From Watersipora subatra (Eukaryota; Bryozoa; Gymnolaemata; Cheilostomatida; Watersiporidae), in contig NC_088714.1 of assembly GCF_963576615.1 (NCBI RefSeq), positions 47,711,772-47,775,771 of the forward strand: DNA of 64,000 nucleotides, written 5' to 3'. Below are positions 39,201 through 49,502 of the stretch, piece by piece (the stretch's first letter is position 1; every line of letters begins with the position of its first letter). Under the pieces are notes generated by a model. It did not search any database. It was not told the origin of the DNA and was given only the letters and a program-made list of their open reading frames with translations. The position numbers and the translations under genes were made by a program.

Positions 39201-42200
39201 TTTGTACTCTGTTCTAGTCGCACGAACAGCTGGAATCAGATGCGACAAGGGCTAGGAAATAGGGGTGGTGCGGTGTACGCCCAGAGAGCCATACAGGGTC
39301 AGAATCAATGGCATAATGGCAGCTATGAGAAGAAGGCTTTGGGACCAACATATAGCGGCCCAGAAGAGCTGTCCATTCCACTCCACGCTCGTGTTAACAA
39401 AGCCCAGGTTAGTAGCTTCTTAAAGATTACTAGAAATTTTCTTGCAGGCTCTATGCTAACTCTTAAAACTAGATTCTGATTATCAAAACAGATTTTTCTT
39501 GTGATGGAACCCTGTCAGGCATTATTGAAGCTCATTATATATCGGATACTGCAACGTTCCAGACTGGGGTTTGTATGTGTTGGTCTTCTCATCACTCTTT
39601 TAGAATCGAGCAGTCATTTTAGACACATCAATTGATGCCCTTTAAACCAAAACATAAACTTGAGGTTGTGTTACAGTCAATGTCTCGAGGTTGTGTTACA
39701 GTCAAAGTCTTGAGGTTGTGTTACAGTCAAATTCTTGAGGTTGTGTTACAGTCAAACTCTTGAGGTTGTTTTACAGTCAATTCTACGTTTCAAACTAAAG
39801 TTCCATCCTATTTAACGAAACCAGTAATAGATTTTTTAGCCCAAACTGCGTATCGAGGCAATTGGTTCTGAGATCTGTTTCATCTGTCAATCTGGAGTAT
39901 TTTGTAGCAAATATTCCCAGTAGATCTCACTGTAATTGTTTAGTTCGTGCTCAAAAACTTACAACTTATTAATGCACACTGCAAGTAATTACATATAGCA
40001 AAAAAATAATTTCATTATATAAAACCATGCGAAAAACTAAATTATACATAAAATATTACAGCGTAAAAGAGTAATAGTCAATAAAAATATTTTTTATGGT
40101 TATTGTATTTTAGAAATGTTTAAATTTAAGTTTAGGTTCAGCATTGCTTATGTAGCCATGGTGGAGTTATGTGGGTGACTACTCTATATTAGGTCAGATA
40201 TAAACTAATGTAAAACTTGTATACATAATTTGTGGTTTATATCATTTTATTATTCTATACAATTTGAGTCTTTAATTTGGTCCAACCTCTTCCCTCTCAC
40301 TTACAAAACTTTGATGTTCGCAGAAACCTCGAGTGTCGTATATTGGAAATACTCTCGTTTGAGTCAAATATTTACTGGAATTTAAAGTGATGTGTTGAAT
40401 AATTTGAATAAGAAAATCTTAAGCAGAGGCATGTCTGTGCTTGTCTTGAAATTTTCTGCTACCTATTTTTGGATCGCTGATCTTTTCATGCACTGCACAC
40501 TTTGCATATATTTGAAAGGTTCTTTCATTAGTTTATATGTATAGAGGGAAACTTGATAAGCGTGCCTAAAAAGGTGAAAAGCTTCAAAAGATGTCGATCT
40601 AAAATTGACAGTTTCTGATGTAAATTCTGTAAGAGTGTTGTGTGGCATGGCTTGTAAATCAGTGTGATCCATCATATGCCTGCTCGACTGGCTAGCAGCT
40701 ATTTGATGTATTAATATATTCTTGATTGTCTGTCGTCTTCAGCGCCCAAGACTTTGAAATGTAAATGTATGTAGGTCAGTAAATCTTATTAATTTACTAG
40801 CCTTTGATTGATATGACAGAAGAACAATTCCTAGAGTATAAGCTAGCATTGATCTTATCCACATCGCCACTTTCTTATCCACTTTGAAGCCATTACAAAA
40901 ATAGTCTCACTTTTTCTGCATACGCTGAGCTTGTTATTTTCTGTCAGGTGGTATGATTGGTGTGCATATATAACAGCGATGGTAGTCATTGTTTTATTGT
41001 TAGTATTATCACTACACGATTGTTGGGGCATCTGTAAGTACAGGCATTGTAACAGACTAATACACTGCATTTCCATTTTGTGGATGATTTGGAGTTGTGC
41101 TCACATTAAGTTACTGTGTGATAAGTGTTTCAATAGACCTTCACAAGCTGCGGATTAACACGAGCGCTTTGTTTAAAAAAATAGGGATTTCTATGCCAGA
41201 GGTTACAGTGGCGCATTCGGAACCGTTCACACCAAAATAGAAATGAATGAAGTGTAAAAAATGTTTAAAATGGGATAGCTCGCACAGCATTTTTTCAACA
41301 TCATTCGCAAGTGCCGGTTTCATTTTTTGCAAATTTGAAACATTCGGTAAAAATTTTGTGAGTAACAAAACCCACTTGACTGACCGATTTTTGTCATTCC
41401 ATCTTGCGGATTATGTAAACTTGCTGATCAACAGCATCATGGAAACATAGTGATAATAGTGACACATGAATGACAAGCATTATAGAAGACACAAGTTGGA
41501 AGGTGTATTTTATAAATACAGCCATCTTACTATATTCATCAGAGTTTAATTATTCCAGAAATGCTGTGCCTTATCTTTATTGCTGTTAAAATGCTCTTGA
41601 ATAACCTGTTTTTGGCATAGAGATGCACTCCATAAATTAAATCATTATGTAATTTCTCGATATATCCTTTACAAAGTTATATGGCGCAATACATAAATCA
41701 GTTTATCCCACGAGTATTATTGACTCACATCTATAATATGAAAACATAAAGAGGTTTAGACGAGGCCCTCGATTTGTGATAACAGATTGAGTGATTTCTT
41801 TTTCACCCTCATACATATTCGCTACATTAGCATATATCTGTCCCGGCTAATGCCATATAATGATCACAAGTGTTACGATTACGGAATTTTATTGCAAATT
41901 ATCTTTCGGTAATCCTATTTTTGGTGTTTTATTGATGGGCTTGATTGAATCTAAACCAATATCAAAGAATTGTTCATTATGTTTAAAGGCATCGGTTTTA
42001 CAGCTGGAAATGAATTTTGTGGGCTCTTTTTAAATCCAAATGATAACAGAAATTCACTCGCGGTTCAGTTCACTTGAGTCAGTATCTGATGGTTGCATGG
42101 TCAAGTTAAATGGCATATTACAACATGTTTTCAAAATAAGCAGACATAAATTTTTTGATACAAAATGGTTTCACATCAATGCACGGAGTAGATGACTAGT

Positions 42201-45200
42201 CTGTTGGCTGTGAGGCCGTGTCTATTTGTTACATATAGTTATATCTGAATACTCATATATGCATATGAATATAGAATCTGGGAGCATCAGAGCCATATTT
42301 TATGGCCACTCGTGTCGAATGGATGCACCTACTAAAAAAGTTAGGGACAAATCATAAAAAATGTCACTTTTATAGTTTTGGATCGAAAAACCTCCTACCG
42401 TGCGATTTGAATATCCTTAGTTCAGCTTTTAGCTGACCAAATATTTTCATTTTTTCAAATATTGCTAAGATGATAGTTACGAAGTTGAAAACTAACTATG
42501 CCAACTTATGTTGACCAAATAGTAGGGGAGAAGTGGGTAATATGGACAACTGGGTAATGTGGATAGTTAAATTATTAGCTAAAGTTTATAACCAATTCCA
42601 CTTGTTTCATATTATAAAACTTTTCCTTTTCCTGTTAGAAGAAGCCACATGCTAGTTTGGAAGTCTCTATCCATCATTCATCAATCTGTAAGCATCTTAA
42701 TATTTATCATATAAATAGTAACTTTTAATTAAATTTTACTACCCGGGTTACGTAGTGTGAACGTTGTTGGAACTTTTGGGGCAATATGTGCACAAACAAA
42801 GCATATTGTGCTGTTTATCTCTATTGATTGTCAGAAGGCAACTCCTGACTATGACTGAGGTTTATCAAAATTTGTAATAATATATAAGATGGGGTAACGT
42901 GGACATGTCCAAATTACCCTGTGCTGCAAGGCATATGATATAAACTGCTTAATTTGCTAGTTTCCAGTTAATTTAAGTCTGAATAAGTATGTTAAGTATA
43001 TAAGTTAAGTATGTTAAGTCTTAACTTTTTAAATTAAATTTTTACTACTACTACTAGGTTTACTAGTGAATTTACTAATATACGTACATGTAAATTTCTC
43101 AGTCCAACAATTATTTGCCAACAACTACGAATGCAAAAGTGAATGTGGTTTTGCACCATCTATTGATTGCGATTAGTAGACGCGAGTTTTTTTAAATGTT
43201 GTAATTAGAAAAATGAATGTTAAATTAATTTCCTTAATATAATTAAAACTATTGCCTTTGAAAAGTTGGAAGTAGACTTTTATCGGCACAGGAGTGGGAA
43301 TTTTTTAAGCCAGACCTACCAGATTGTAAATATGTGAGCCGCAGCCTGCTCGAATTAGTCTTACTTAAACTGCTGTCACAAGGAAATACAGAAAGAACCA
43401 GAAGTGGACTCATATTTGATTTGAAGCAATCAGCATTCAATTTAAGATAGACATGATTTGTTATACCAACAACACTAAAGACAATCTGATTTATTACCAT
43501 GACTTAGTAGAATTATTATCTTATATTGTCAGATTTGAATTATTCCTGTACAGTTTAAGTTAAATTGAATATAACCAAATGCATATATTACTTGTAGTTA
43601 TTTAAATATCTGATAAATTTTTACTTTTAATGACAAAAAATGACATGTTCACATTACCCAGTGCACCTGTCTACATTACCCACCGATGGTGGGTAATGTA
43701 GACAATCTTGTGGTTTACGATATGGTGGATTGTGGAAAAACTGTTGCTTGTATTACAAAACATGCAATTAAGAAAAGAGAGCCAACAAACTCTGCAAGCT
43801 AAAGATATAATTTAGAGTATTCTAAAGTGAATAGAATAGCGGTAACCGTAACAAAAAGAAAAACTGTCCACATTACCCACTTCTCCCCTACTGTCGACAT
43901 TACCCACTTCTCCCCTACTGTCGAATGAGGAAATGTGTTAACTTCAGCTTTATTATTTTTACTTCTTTAGAATTTAACATAATGCTCACCAATATAGAAT
44001 GAAATTGTCACAAATTTTTTAAAAGGGTGTTCTTTGGAGATTTGAACGCCTCATGTGTGCTAATCGTACACCTTCTGCGGGTGGGAATACAATAACACGT
44101 TTAACCTCTCTCAATTTCATCCGATCTACTGCTGTAGGTAACCAAGTCGGCCATACATCGCACTCAGTCGGCCCCTATTCGAGCTCACCAGCCCATCGTA
44201 CGGACAACCAGAGGCAGCATGGCTGCCACGGAACCAGAGATAAATGAGAGATTAGACTCGCTGGCGCGGAGTATGACTGAGGCAGCTCTTTCCTCACAAG
44301 GTAGGCATGTCATTGTCGAGTTTATTCGAAGGTTTTCGAACCCAATTTTAATATCATTAGGTGAGTTTGTAGTATGTGATGGGTTGAACACTAAAGAAAC
44401 AAAGACAAGACAGTGAAGGTTCCGGTTGGTTGAGCTCCCTTTTAAAACACTCAGAAATCACATAAAAATTGTTTTTATTACATTTAGTTAAAATTTAACT
44501 TCTTACCTCTTGATGATGTTAAACAACCAAGTTTCAAATGCTGGTAAGGTAGTAGGTTTACCTTGAAATTCCTAGGGATGTCAGTCCACTCTCATTAGTA
44601 GTAAACATGTAAAGGTGTGTAACAGCTCCAGAGTTCACATATTTACCTAGCTTTAATTCATGTTAATGTTCTAGCGAAATAACTCGGTGGACACTCGTAC
44701 TACCAATCGTGCCATTTCTTCATAGTCACTGTTCTCTTTAAACCTTGTCTATGTATGTGTTACAAACTGCTAATGGTGCTAAAGCTACAGCCTTTTTACA
44801 TTTGTTAGTGGAGTAAACACGAATAACTTCTGTATGTCGTGCTTTGTTTCAATCGTTGCAAATAATTTTGTTACTGCGACATATTGCTAGTAGACGAAAT
44901 GAAGCGTGTCACATGAACAAAAAATTTATAATTTTTCAGCTAGTCTGTTTCATATAACAAAAACATCTGCATGTCGGAGCAAGTACTCCTATAAGAATAC
45001 ACCTTTATTCTTCTAACTCATTCTGAAGCTCAAAGATGTATGATAACGCCTCAAAAAATATTCCAGGTATTTAAACATTTTTTTATGCAATGCACGTGTA
45101 AAAAAACTATATATAGCAATGGAAGTGCGCGCGTAAACTATATATAGCAACAGAAGTGCGCGCGTAAACTATATATAGCAACGGAAGTGCGCGCGTAAAC

Positions 45201-46174
45201 TATATATAGCAACGGAAGCGCGCGCGTAAACTATATATAGCAACGAAAGCACACGCGTAAATCATATATAGCAATAGAAGCGCGCGCATAAACTATATAT
45301 AGCAACGGAAGCGCGCGCATAAACTATATATAGCAACGGAAGCACGTGCATAAACTATATATAGCAACGTAAGCACGCGCGTAAACTATATATAGCAACA
45401 TAAGCACACGCGTAAACTATATATAGCAACGGAAGCACACGCGTAAACTATATTCATGAAGCAATCTGTGAAGATCCATAGCGACTCGCGAACAGAAGTG
45501 TAATCTTGGGTAATACATAGTTTTTGAGTTGAAAGTGGTAATGTGGCGTGAACTTACTTCACATTGACCCAGCTTAGCTTATGTATGTTTTATTATGTTA
45601 CATTAGTTTTGTAATTATTTACTAGCCTGTTTATCTCTATTACAAAATTGTTTGGAGAAGCTGTGAATGTCGTATGTGAAAATTACCTGGAAATTTTCTT
45701 GTTCAATAGTTATTATGATAAAAAAATTACAAGTAGATGTTTGACAGTTTTTTAAAATATTATCGAGAAGGGATAGATGTTGCTACCATTTAAAAAAGTT
45801 GTTTTTATGTGTCATAGAATTGTAAAAAGCTCCGAGTGCACAGGAATAGCCCACAGGAATACATACCCACAGGATTAGCAGTGCTCAACGCGCCTGAACA
45901 TGTTTACCAATCCGAATTAAGATAATTTCACCGGCATCCGGCTCCCATTAATATTCCCCCTGACAGATAATAACTAATGTACCAAATTATAAACAAGGCT
46001 GTTCCTGCAATGATAATCACGGGTTGTCATCTTGTATTTCAACAGTTCTTGGTTGTCTGTGTAGGTATTGTTGAGAAATTGTGTTAGTTTTTCAAGTTAT
46101 TATGTGAGTTGTCTCCTCTTGCTGCAGATTCTGTGGAACAGGATGATGGGGACAAGCAGAATGCATCTGAATAG
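18134..46174 (+). CDS. SAMD4: Smaug homolog (SAMD4 family) RNA-binding translational repressor
   Basis: The CDS joins 18134-18237, 19078-19215, 20771-20994, 22999-23129, 25138-25235, 26306-26487, 27778-27864, 31221-31403, 32886-33011, 33845-33954, 34359-34458, 36206-36361, 37611-37821, 39218-39407, 44138-44300 and 46128-46174. The total is 2250 nt in one frame (749 residues), close to vertebrate SAMD4A/B at about 700. Features in order: a divergent acidic N-terminus (1-80); the Smaug N-terminal similarity region (about 85-232; [11 protein letters not shown]); a low-complexity linker with GPLSPQSS (393-400); the SAM domain (about 425-492), including VTKGARNKL (463-471), the segment that contacts stem-loop RNA in Smaug; a PHAT-like region (about 496-595); and a C-terminal motif [18 protein letters not shown] (711-728). 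Family members bind Smaug recognition hairpins in mRNAs and recruit deadenylation and repression factors in the cytoplasm; here that is inferred from homology. An in-frame TGA just upstream supports the start at 18134, although Met85 in exon 3 could serve a shorter form. Confidence 0.93.
19078..19215 (+). CDS. SAMD4: Smaug-like exon 2
   Basis: Residues 35-80, acidic and Ser/Thr-rich ([20 protein letters not shown]), phase 2 in and out. It contains SP and TP sites that could be phosphorylated; that is inference. Confidence 0.75.
20165..20245 (+). repeat. tRNA-like SINE fragment in Smaug intron 2
   Basis: CTCGGTAGAGC resembles a tRNA A box, and GGTGTTCGAGGCC about 30 bp later resembles a B box. 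No CCA end or intact cloverleaf is seen, so it is treated as a SINE remnant rather than a tRNA gene. Confidence 0.4.
20771..20994 (+). CDS. SAMD4: Smaug-like exon 3 (N-terminal conserved region)
   Basis: Residues 81-155. [20 protein letters not shown] and the following QARFIEQLL match the N-terminus of vertebrate SAMD4, which starts near here. ATG at Met85 is a possible alternative start. Confidence 0.92.
21476..21600. repeat. 15-bp minisatellite in Smaug intron 3
   Basis: The unit GTGATTTGGGCAAAT (variants with GCATAT) occurs about eight times. Confidence 0.9.
22600..22890. repeat. Degenerate tandem repeat of TTTGCTTGTTG units
   Basis: Roughly ten imperfect units of about 25-35 bp, each containing a TT(T)GCTTGTTG-type core and GTTAATT. 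They end about 110 bp before Smaug exon 4. Confidence 0.7.
22999..23129 (+). CDS. SAMD4: Smaug-like exon 4, followed by a GC-AG intron
   Basis: Residues 156-199, including [16 protein letters not shown] and EYLKVIPK. The donor is aag|gcaagt. Using this GC donor keeps the frame and the family alignment, whereas the upstream aag|gtcatt would remove the conserved VIPK. Confidence 0.88.
24625..24925. mobile_element. Partial copy of the 63432-63870 fold-back family
   Basis: It shares CACTAGTTG, ATCGGYTATTGCGTTCA, ATCGCACTTGTGCTTG and the right-arm blocks with the element at 63432-63870, in the same orientation. The left inverted arm could not be recognised, so this is a truncated or diverged copy in intron 4. 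Confidence 0.65.
25138..25235 (+). CDS. SAMD4: Smaug-like exon 5
   Basis: Residues 200-232 ([20 protein letters not shown]), matching the vertebrate segment that reads as a helix followed by 'ALIHPAT'. It enters in phase 0 and leaves in phase 2. Confidence 0.9.
25611..25680. repeat. 16-bp tandem repeat in Smaug intron 5
   Basis: The unit TGGTACCTCTTGATAC occurs about four times with a few changes. Confidence 0.85.
26040..26120 (+). repeat. tRNA-derived SINE fragment in Smaug intron 5
   Basis: TAGCTTGGTGGTTAGG matches an A-box region, and GTAAGTTGAAATCCTC about 40 bp on matches a degenerate B box. It ends in a T-rich stretch. Confidence 0.5.
26306..26487 (+). CDS. SAMD4: Smaug-like exon 6
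   Basis: Residues 232-293. It begins [12 protein letters not shown], continuing the conserved N-terminal module, and then becomes Ser/Thr/Pro-rich ([20 protein letters not shown]). The acceptor is tacag and the donor is a|gtaggt. Confidence 0.88.
26609..26723. repeat. 42-bp tandem repeat just after Smaug exon 6
   Basis: Two perfect 42-bp copies (26609-26650 and 26651-26692) precede a third with an internal deletion. The period is a multiple of three, so the frame stays open as a repeated [14 protein letters not shown]. The splice model places it in the intron. Confidence 0.9.
27170..27362 (-). repeat. SINE copy, minus strand, in Smaug intron 6
   Basis: On the minus strand the head reads CTAGTACCCTAGCAGTCTAG followed by ATCGTCAGGTGTG. 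A tRNA-like part comes next (GTGATCGATTAGAGCCGG). The same head occurs at 56580-56797 (minus) and 35031-35200 (plus), which defines a family. Confidence 0.65.
27595..27720. repeat. Degenerate AT-rich tandem repeat before exon 7
   Basis: About four units built around TGTATATTGTTATCATATACAC with C-rich spacers. Confidence 0.7.
27778..27864 (+). CDS. SAMD4: Smaug-like exon 7
   Basis: Residues 293-322 of the divergent linker, with splice sites tgcag and gtaagt and phase 1 on both sides. Because it is symmetric, it could be skipped without a frameshift. Confidence 0.75.
28820..28849. repeat. Perfect 30-bp palindrome in Smaug intron 7
   Basis: The half-site CCAAATGGCGGATCT is followed immediately by its exact complement, with no loop. 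GATCCA words repeat in the 60 bp upstream. Confidence 0.9.
29040..29115 (+). repeat. tRNA-like SINE remnant
   Basis: GGTCACGAGTTTGAGCCCC matches a B-box region and is followed by an A/T-rich tail with a T run. The A box is weak. Confidence 0.4.
29483..29520. repeat. Perfect 17-bp stem hairpin flanked by direct repeats
   Basis: CCATAGATATATATACC, loop CATA, then the exact complement. GTGAAACCC occurs on each side (29476-29484 and 29520-29528), which suggests either an inserted palindromic element or slippage. Confidence 0.85.
31221..31403 (+). CDS. SAMD4: Smaug-like exon 8
   Basis: Residues 322-383 of the linker, with Asn/His- and Ser-rich sequence ([20 protein letters not shown]). Phase 1 on both sides and skippable in principle. 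Confidence 0.85.
31745..32117. repeat. 15-bp minisatellite in Smaug intron 8
   Basis: About 25 units of the type GTAGTCCATTTATTC. They create long open frames on both strands (repeated TTNKW on the minus strand) that are not genes. Confidence 0.95.
32886..33011 (+). CDS. SAMD4: Smaug-like exon 9
   Basis: Residues 383-425. [20 protein letters not shown] is a strongly conserved block just before the SAM domain, and the exon ends NSGMK, as in the vertebrate proteins. Confidence 0.92.
33845..33954 (+). CDS. SAMD4: Smaug-like exon 10 (SAM domain, first half)
   Basis: Residues 425-461 ([20 protein letters not shown], then YEEML). This is the first helices of the Smaug-type SAM domain, with Trp429, Leu433, Lys437 and Tyr438 in the expected places. 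Confidence 0.94.
34067..34245. repeat. 74-bp tandem duplication in Smaug intron 10
   Basis: TTTTATGTTACATCTATGGA recurs at 34067, 34141 and 34215. There are two full 74-bp units and a partial third, ending about 110 bp before exon 11. Confidence 0.9.
34359..34458 (+). CDS. SAMD4: Smaug-like exon 11 (SAM domain, RNA-binding half)
   Basis: Residues 462-495 ([20 protein letters not shown]). The basic KGARNK segment is the RNA hairpin-contacting edge in known Smaug and Vts1 SAM domains. The intron falls exactly inside the SAM fold. Confidence 0.94.
35031..35200 (+). repeat. tRNA-derived SINE in Smaug intron 11
   Basis: The head CTAGTTCCCTAGCGGTCTAG and GATCGGCAGGCGTG match the family head. It is followed by an A-box-like TCGGTCGAGTGGTGCAGA and a clear B box GAGTTCAAATCCC at about 35164-35176, then a T-rich tail. 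This is the best full-length copy in the window. Confidence 0.75.
35580..36068 (-). other. 162-codon open frame in Smaug intron 11, function unknown
   Basis: This is one of the longest non-repetitive open frames in the window. It lies antisense inside an intron, between 34459 and 36205, and ends 137 bp before exon 12. The product starts [20 protein letters not shown] and has no motif I recognise. It could be a decayed transposon ORF or chance. The lack of codon signal or neighbours keeps confidence low. Confidence 0.2.
36206..36361 (+). CDS. SAMD4: Smaug-like exon 12 (start of PHAT-like region)
   Basis: Residues 495-547. [19 protein letters not shown] matches the vertebrate 'LQELHQMILTPIKAY' segment, and the end [12 protein letters not shown] matches the segment before the VCTQLLV block. 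Confidence 0.92.
37611..37821 (+). CDS. SAMD4: Smaug-like exon 13 (PHAT-like region)
   Basis: Residues 547-617. [20 protein letters not shown] and [19 protein letters not shown] are among the best conserved stretches of the family. The end becomes basic. Confidence 0.93.
38466..38965. repeat. 16-bp minisatellite in Smaug intron 13
   Basis: About 30 units of TACTACTAGAGTAGAG with variants (CCACTAGAG, GACTAGAG), spanning about 500 bp. The period is not a multiple of three, so no long frame arises. Confidence 0.95.
39218..39407 (+). CDS. SAMD4: Smaug-like exon 14
   Basis: Residues 617-680 of the variable C-terminal linker, Gly/Gln/Asn-rich ([20 protein letters not shown]), leaving in phase 0. 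Confidence 0.85.
39658..39783. repeat. 23-bp tandem repeat in Smaug intron 14
   Basis: Five copies of a unit containing CTTGAGGTTGTGTTACAGTC. Confidence 0.92.
42521..43918. mobile_element. Degraded TIR DNA transposon in Smaug intron 14
   Basis: AGTAGGGGAGAAGTGGGTAA at the left end is inverted at the right end, where it occurs twice in tandem (inner and outer copy, separated by TGTCGACAT-like sequence). Internal GGGTAA-GTGGAC words recur at about 42547, 42893, 43655 and 43688. The left flank shows TA directly at the border, as for Tc1/mariner or pogo-type elements. A minus-strand 83-codon frame at 43249-43500 carries no recognisable transposase motif. Confidence 0.75.
44138..44300 (+). CDS. 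SAMD4: Smaug-like exon 15 (C-terminal motif)
   Basis: Residues 681-735. [13 protein letters not shown] parallels the vertebrate 'QRTRSLPVH' sequence, and [20 protein letters not shown] is the conserved C-terminal block. Confidence 0.93.
45106..45455. repeat. About 30-bp minisatellite with alternating GC blocks in Smaug intron 15
   Basis: Eleven or so units of AACTATATATAGCAACGGAA plus a GCGCGCG-type alternating purine-pyrimidine block, with gradual decay to GCACACGCG in some units. Confidence 0.95.
46128..46174 (+). CDS. SAMD4: Smaug-like exon 16 (stop codon)
   Basis: A tgctgcag acceptor is followed by [15 protein letters not shown] and TAG at 46172-46174. It matches the phase of exon 15. 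No canonical AATAAA occurs in the next few hundred bases. Confidence 0.75.
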
Positions 46175-49100
46175 GCAGAAGCAGTACTCCATACAGCAGA
46201 GCGCTGAATGCTTCAGCAGAGGAATGTTATTAGTTGATATTCTGTACTTATATGCCATAGTATAGTCACTATTTTTAGATTCATTTTTCTTTTCATGTCA
46301 TTGAGTGCACTATTAATAGATCGGATGGTTCCTTCACCCTCCCTCCTCTAGCCACACATGTGTCCCATTAAGGCTATGTACAAATATGCTCGGCCCATAT
46401 TGTAGGAATGTTAAAATTTTATTGATTATTAATGTCAAGAATGATGTGTATTACATATTATACATGGTCTTACCTTTCTGGTGCTGCGCGTGCCCATCAT
46501 ATTTATCCCGTTTCGTGCACATAATATGCTTGTCCCGCATTGGTATATGTCTAGCGATGAATGAAATGCATACTGCAACATGGCGGAATCGTCTCTCGTG
46601 ATTGCCATATATATTTTACGATTTGGCATGTGCCTTCTTCCAATTATTCTCCTTGTTATTGTTGTTCTCTTGACTGTGCAATAGTAGGCAGGCTCCAGCA
46701 TTGCAATCGGTACAACCTGTACAGATTTTGTGATCAAATTTTGTGGATTGTTCAATATATTCAACACTAATATATAATATTGTCCCTTTCTTAGTATATT
46801 TGAGGCAGTTTTTTTGATAAATTTTGTCGGATTTGCTCATGAAATGGTGAAATCATCTACTTTGCAGGTGATGCACCACAGCGATATAAGTTAAAAATAT
46901 TTTGCAAGTCAAAAAATAGTGACGATCAGCAAAGAAAAAATGAGTAGCAAATGCATGCAAGAAAGTAATGTTTGATACAATGTTGACAATTTGTCAGAGT
47001 AAACAAGTGGGATAGTTAGCAGATAAGACAGTCTGTTAGCATTCCTGTCTGTTCACCACATGATCATTTGGAAGCATACCACATCCTTATTTCTGTGAAG
47101 GTGCTGAAAACTCTCAGCGCATTGGCTGATTGTAGCAACAGTTGCCAAGCCACGTGACTGGTGCTAGTAATTAAATCACCACTTGAACAGTCATTGAGCT
47201 GCACATAAACAATTGTAGGACTACCTAGAGATAAAATTAGATTTATGTCTATTAATTACGGTATAGAGTAATCAGATATAATCAGAAAGTAACCCGGAAT
47301 CAACAAGAATGCTGATGTCGAAAAAGTAGGCAGAAATTAAGAGTTCTGTTGTTCTCATGATGGTAAGGAGAAATTGTAAAGGATTCTGTTGGCCAGACAG
47401 TAAGGAAGAGTTAACAAAAGTTTTGCCATTCAGAAAGTAGGCAGGAATTAAGAGTTGTCCAGGCCTGTCAGTGACTAACTAGTTTTGGCCGGCTGGATCA
47501 GTCATCCCTCAGGTGTTAGCAACGCGTTAGTCAATAAATTACAAACTTTTGATGTTATATCATTCAGTAATATATAATATATGTAACCAAATATAGTATC
47601 AAATTACTATTCATAGCTGTCTGAAAATCTGTCAATTTGTGGAAACCATTATTTATATTCACTAACTAATACTGAGTTTTATTGGCTTTGATGTATTTTT
47701 ATGTTAGATAGTTTTACATTCTACTTAAAACAAACTTACATAAAATAACCAAAATGGTTATAAATAAAACAATGCACTATGTTAGATAGTATTACATTAT
47801 ATTATCCAATGTATGCATGTTCTAGATGTTTCCATTTTTTAGTATAACTTATAAAACTATTTAATCGTAATAATACGTACCTAAACAACATCAATTTTGC
47901 AACTAAATTGTTTCCAAAATGCAATTTATTTAGAGATTTTCATAAAATATTGCAATATACATGTATATCAATATATATTGATATATATTGCAATATATAT
48001 TGCAGTAACATATATGTAATATTAATGTAATATATACTAGTGGAAAAAATAGAAGTCTGTTGGAAATGTTGTTTTGAATCAGCCCTACAAGCTAGTTGAA
48101 TTACTAGTGGAAACAAGTTCACATTGGCAAGCAGGCGAGAACTCAGCTAATTTACTGTATTCGGTCTTACAAATTAACTGCGGCCTAGCAGTTTTTTGTG
48201 AAAACTATTATTCATAAAATTAATAGTGCTTCACTCGACATCTCTTTCAACTTGTACAGGGTATAGATATATCGCAAAAGTACAAGCTAAATGTTACAAC
48301 TCTTGAGACACAAAGACGATATATAGACCATGTGATCACTGTTAGGCTTATACCAAAACAAACACAGAAAAATATGCGTATGAACATTTTGTAGTTATAA
48401 ATATTTTTCCGGAAACACTTTGTGAGCTGAAATAACAGTAGCATACAGTATATTAATTATTTTTATTCCTTTGCACATTTTATTATTTGTCTTTAATAGT
48501 ATGTCAGATTAAGGTTCTGAGTTAAGACTCGCCACGCAATTCCTAAACCAATGTACAATTGTTGGGGATAAATTGAATGGTTCATGAACCGTGTTAGGTC
48601 AAGTTTACCTGTCTACCCACATACATATTCAAGTGAGTGATTGTTATCTTCACAAGTTTATTGACACTCTAGTATAGAAAGGACAAAACACAGATAACAA
48701 AGCTTTGGGATTAAAAGAGCCGCTGCACAAAGAGGTAGCAATACATAGTATTTGATTGGAAAGCATAATTAGTAAAAAAATTCTGCCACTTTTACAGAGA
48801 CAGTTTTTTAAGCCCGTTACATTACAATCAACTAATGGAAAGTAAGATTTTATTATTCTTGTCAGTTTATTATCAATTTTAATAATATACTCCCTTTAAT
48901 TCTTGTTCCAAAATGAAATGACAAAATAAAATGTCATAGCTGCCCCTGATTACATGTTGGAAAAACATTTGAAACATAGACCAAGTAGTCATTCAACGTA
49001 TTTGTTTACATTTCAACGCCCTTAGCAACGATTGTACACAGCTGAGCAGCAAGTCATTAACATAGACTACCGGTATGTCAACAAACTTTACCTTCTACAA

Positions 49101-49502
49101 AGCCTCTGGTTACATTATCAAATACAATCTAATTATTCTACCAATTTTACTACCAAATCTTGACAGAGCAATAAAAGTTAATTAAGCGATTCAAACAGAG
49201 TTGTATGAAAATAGAAGTTGGAATCGCATACATACTGTGGCTCAGGACCAACAGGCCTACTCTTTTTGCTTGTATGAACACGTTTGTAAAATATAAAACT
49301 GTGTTGACGAGCTTATCTTATGGGCTGACTAGTTGGAGAATACACGAATGTAGCAGCGAGGAAACTAGTTGAACCGTAGCAATACACGATTGTGTCTTTC
49401 AACTGATTCTATAGTGTAAAGGCGTGAAGAATCACGGAGTACAAGTAGTAAAAGTTGCATCCACGGCCATGTGTATAAATGTTACGATAGCAAAACAGCT
49501 TA
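46175..49502. other. Intergenic region after the Smaug-like gene
   Basis: It holds the Smaug 3' UTR (no canonical polyA signal found) and AT-rich sequence, including a palindromic ATATTGCAATATATATTG-type run at about 47949-48010. A 110-codon minus-strand frame at 46435-46767 overlaps a plus-strand frame and has no recognised family. Confidence 0.35.

Noticed and set aside
46435-46767. 110-codon minus-strand ORF
   Set aside because: Overlaps an equally open plus-strand frame in the Smaug 3' flank; no recognised motif or splice sites.
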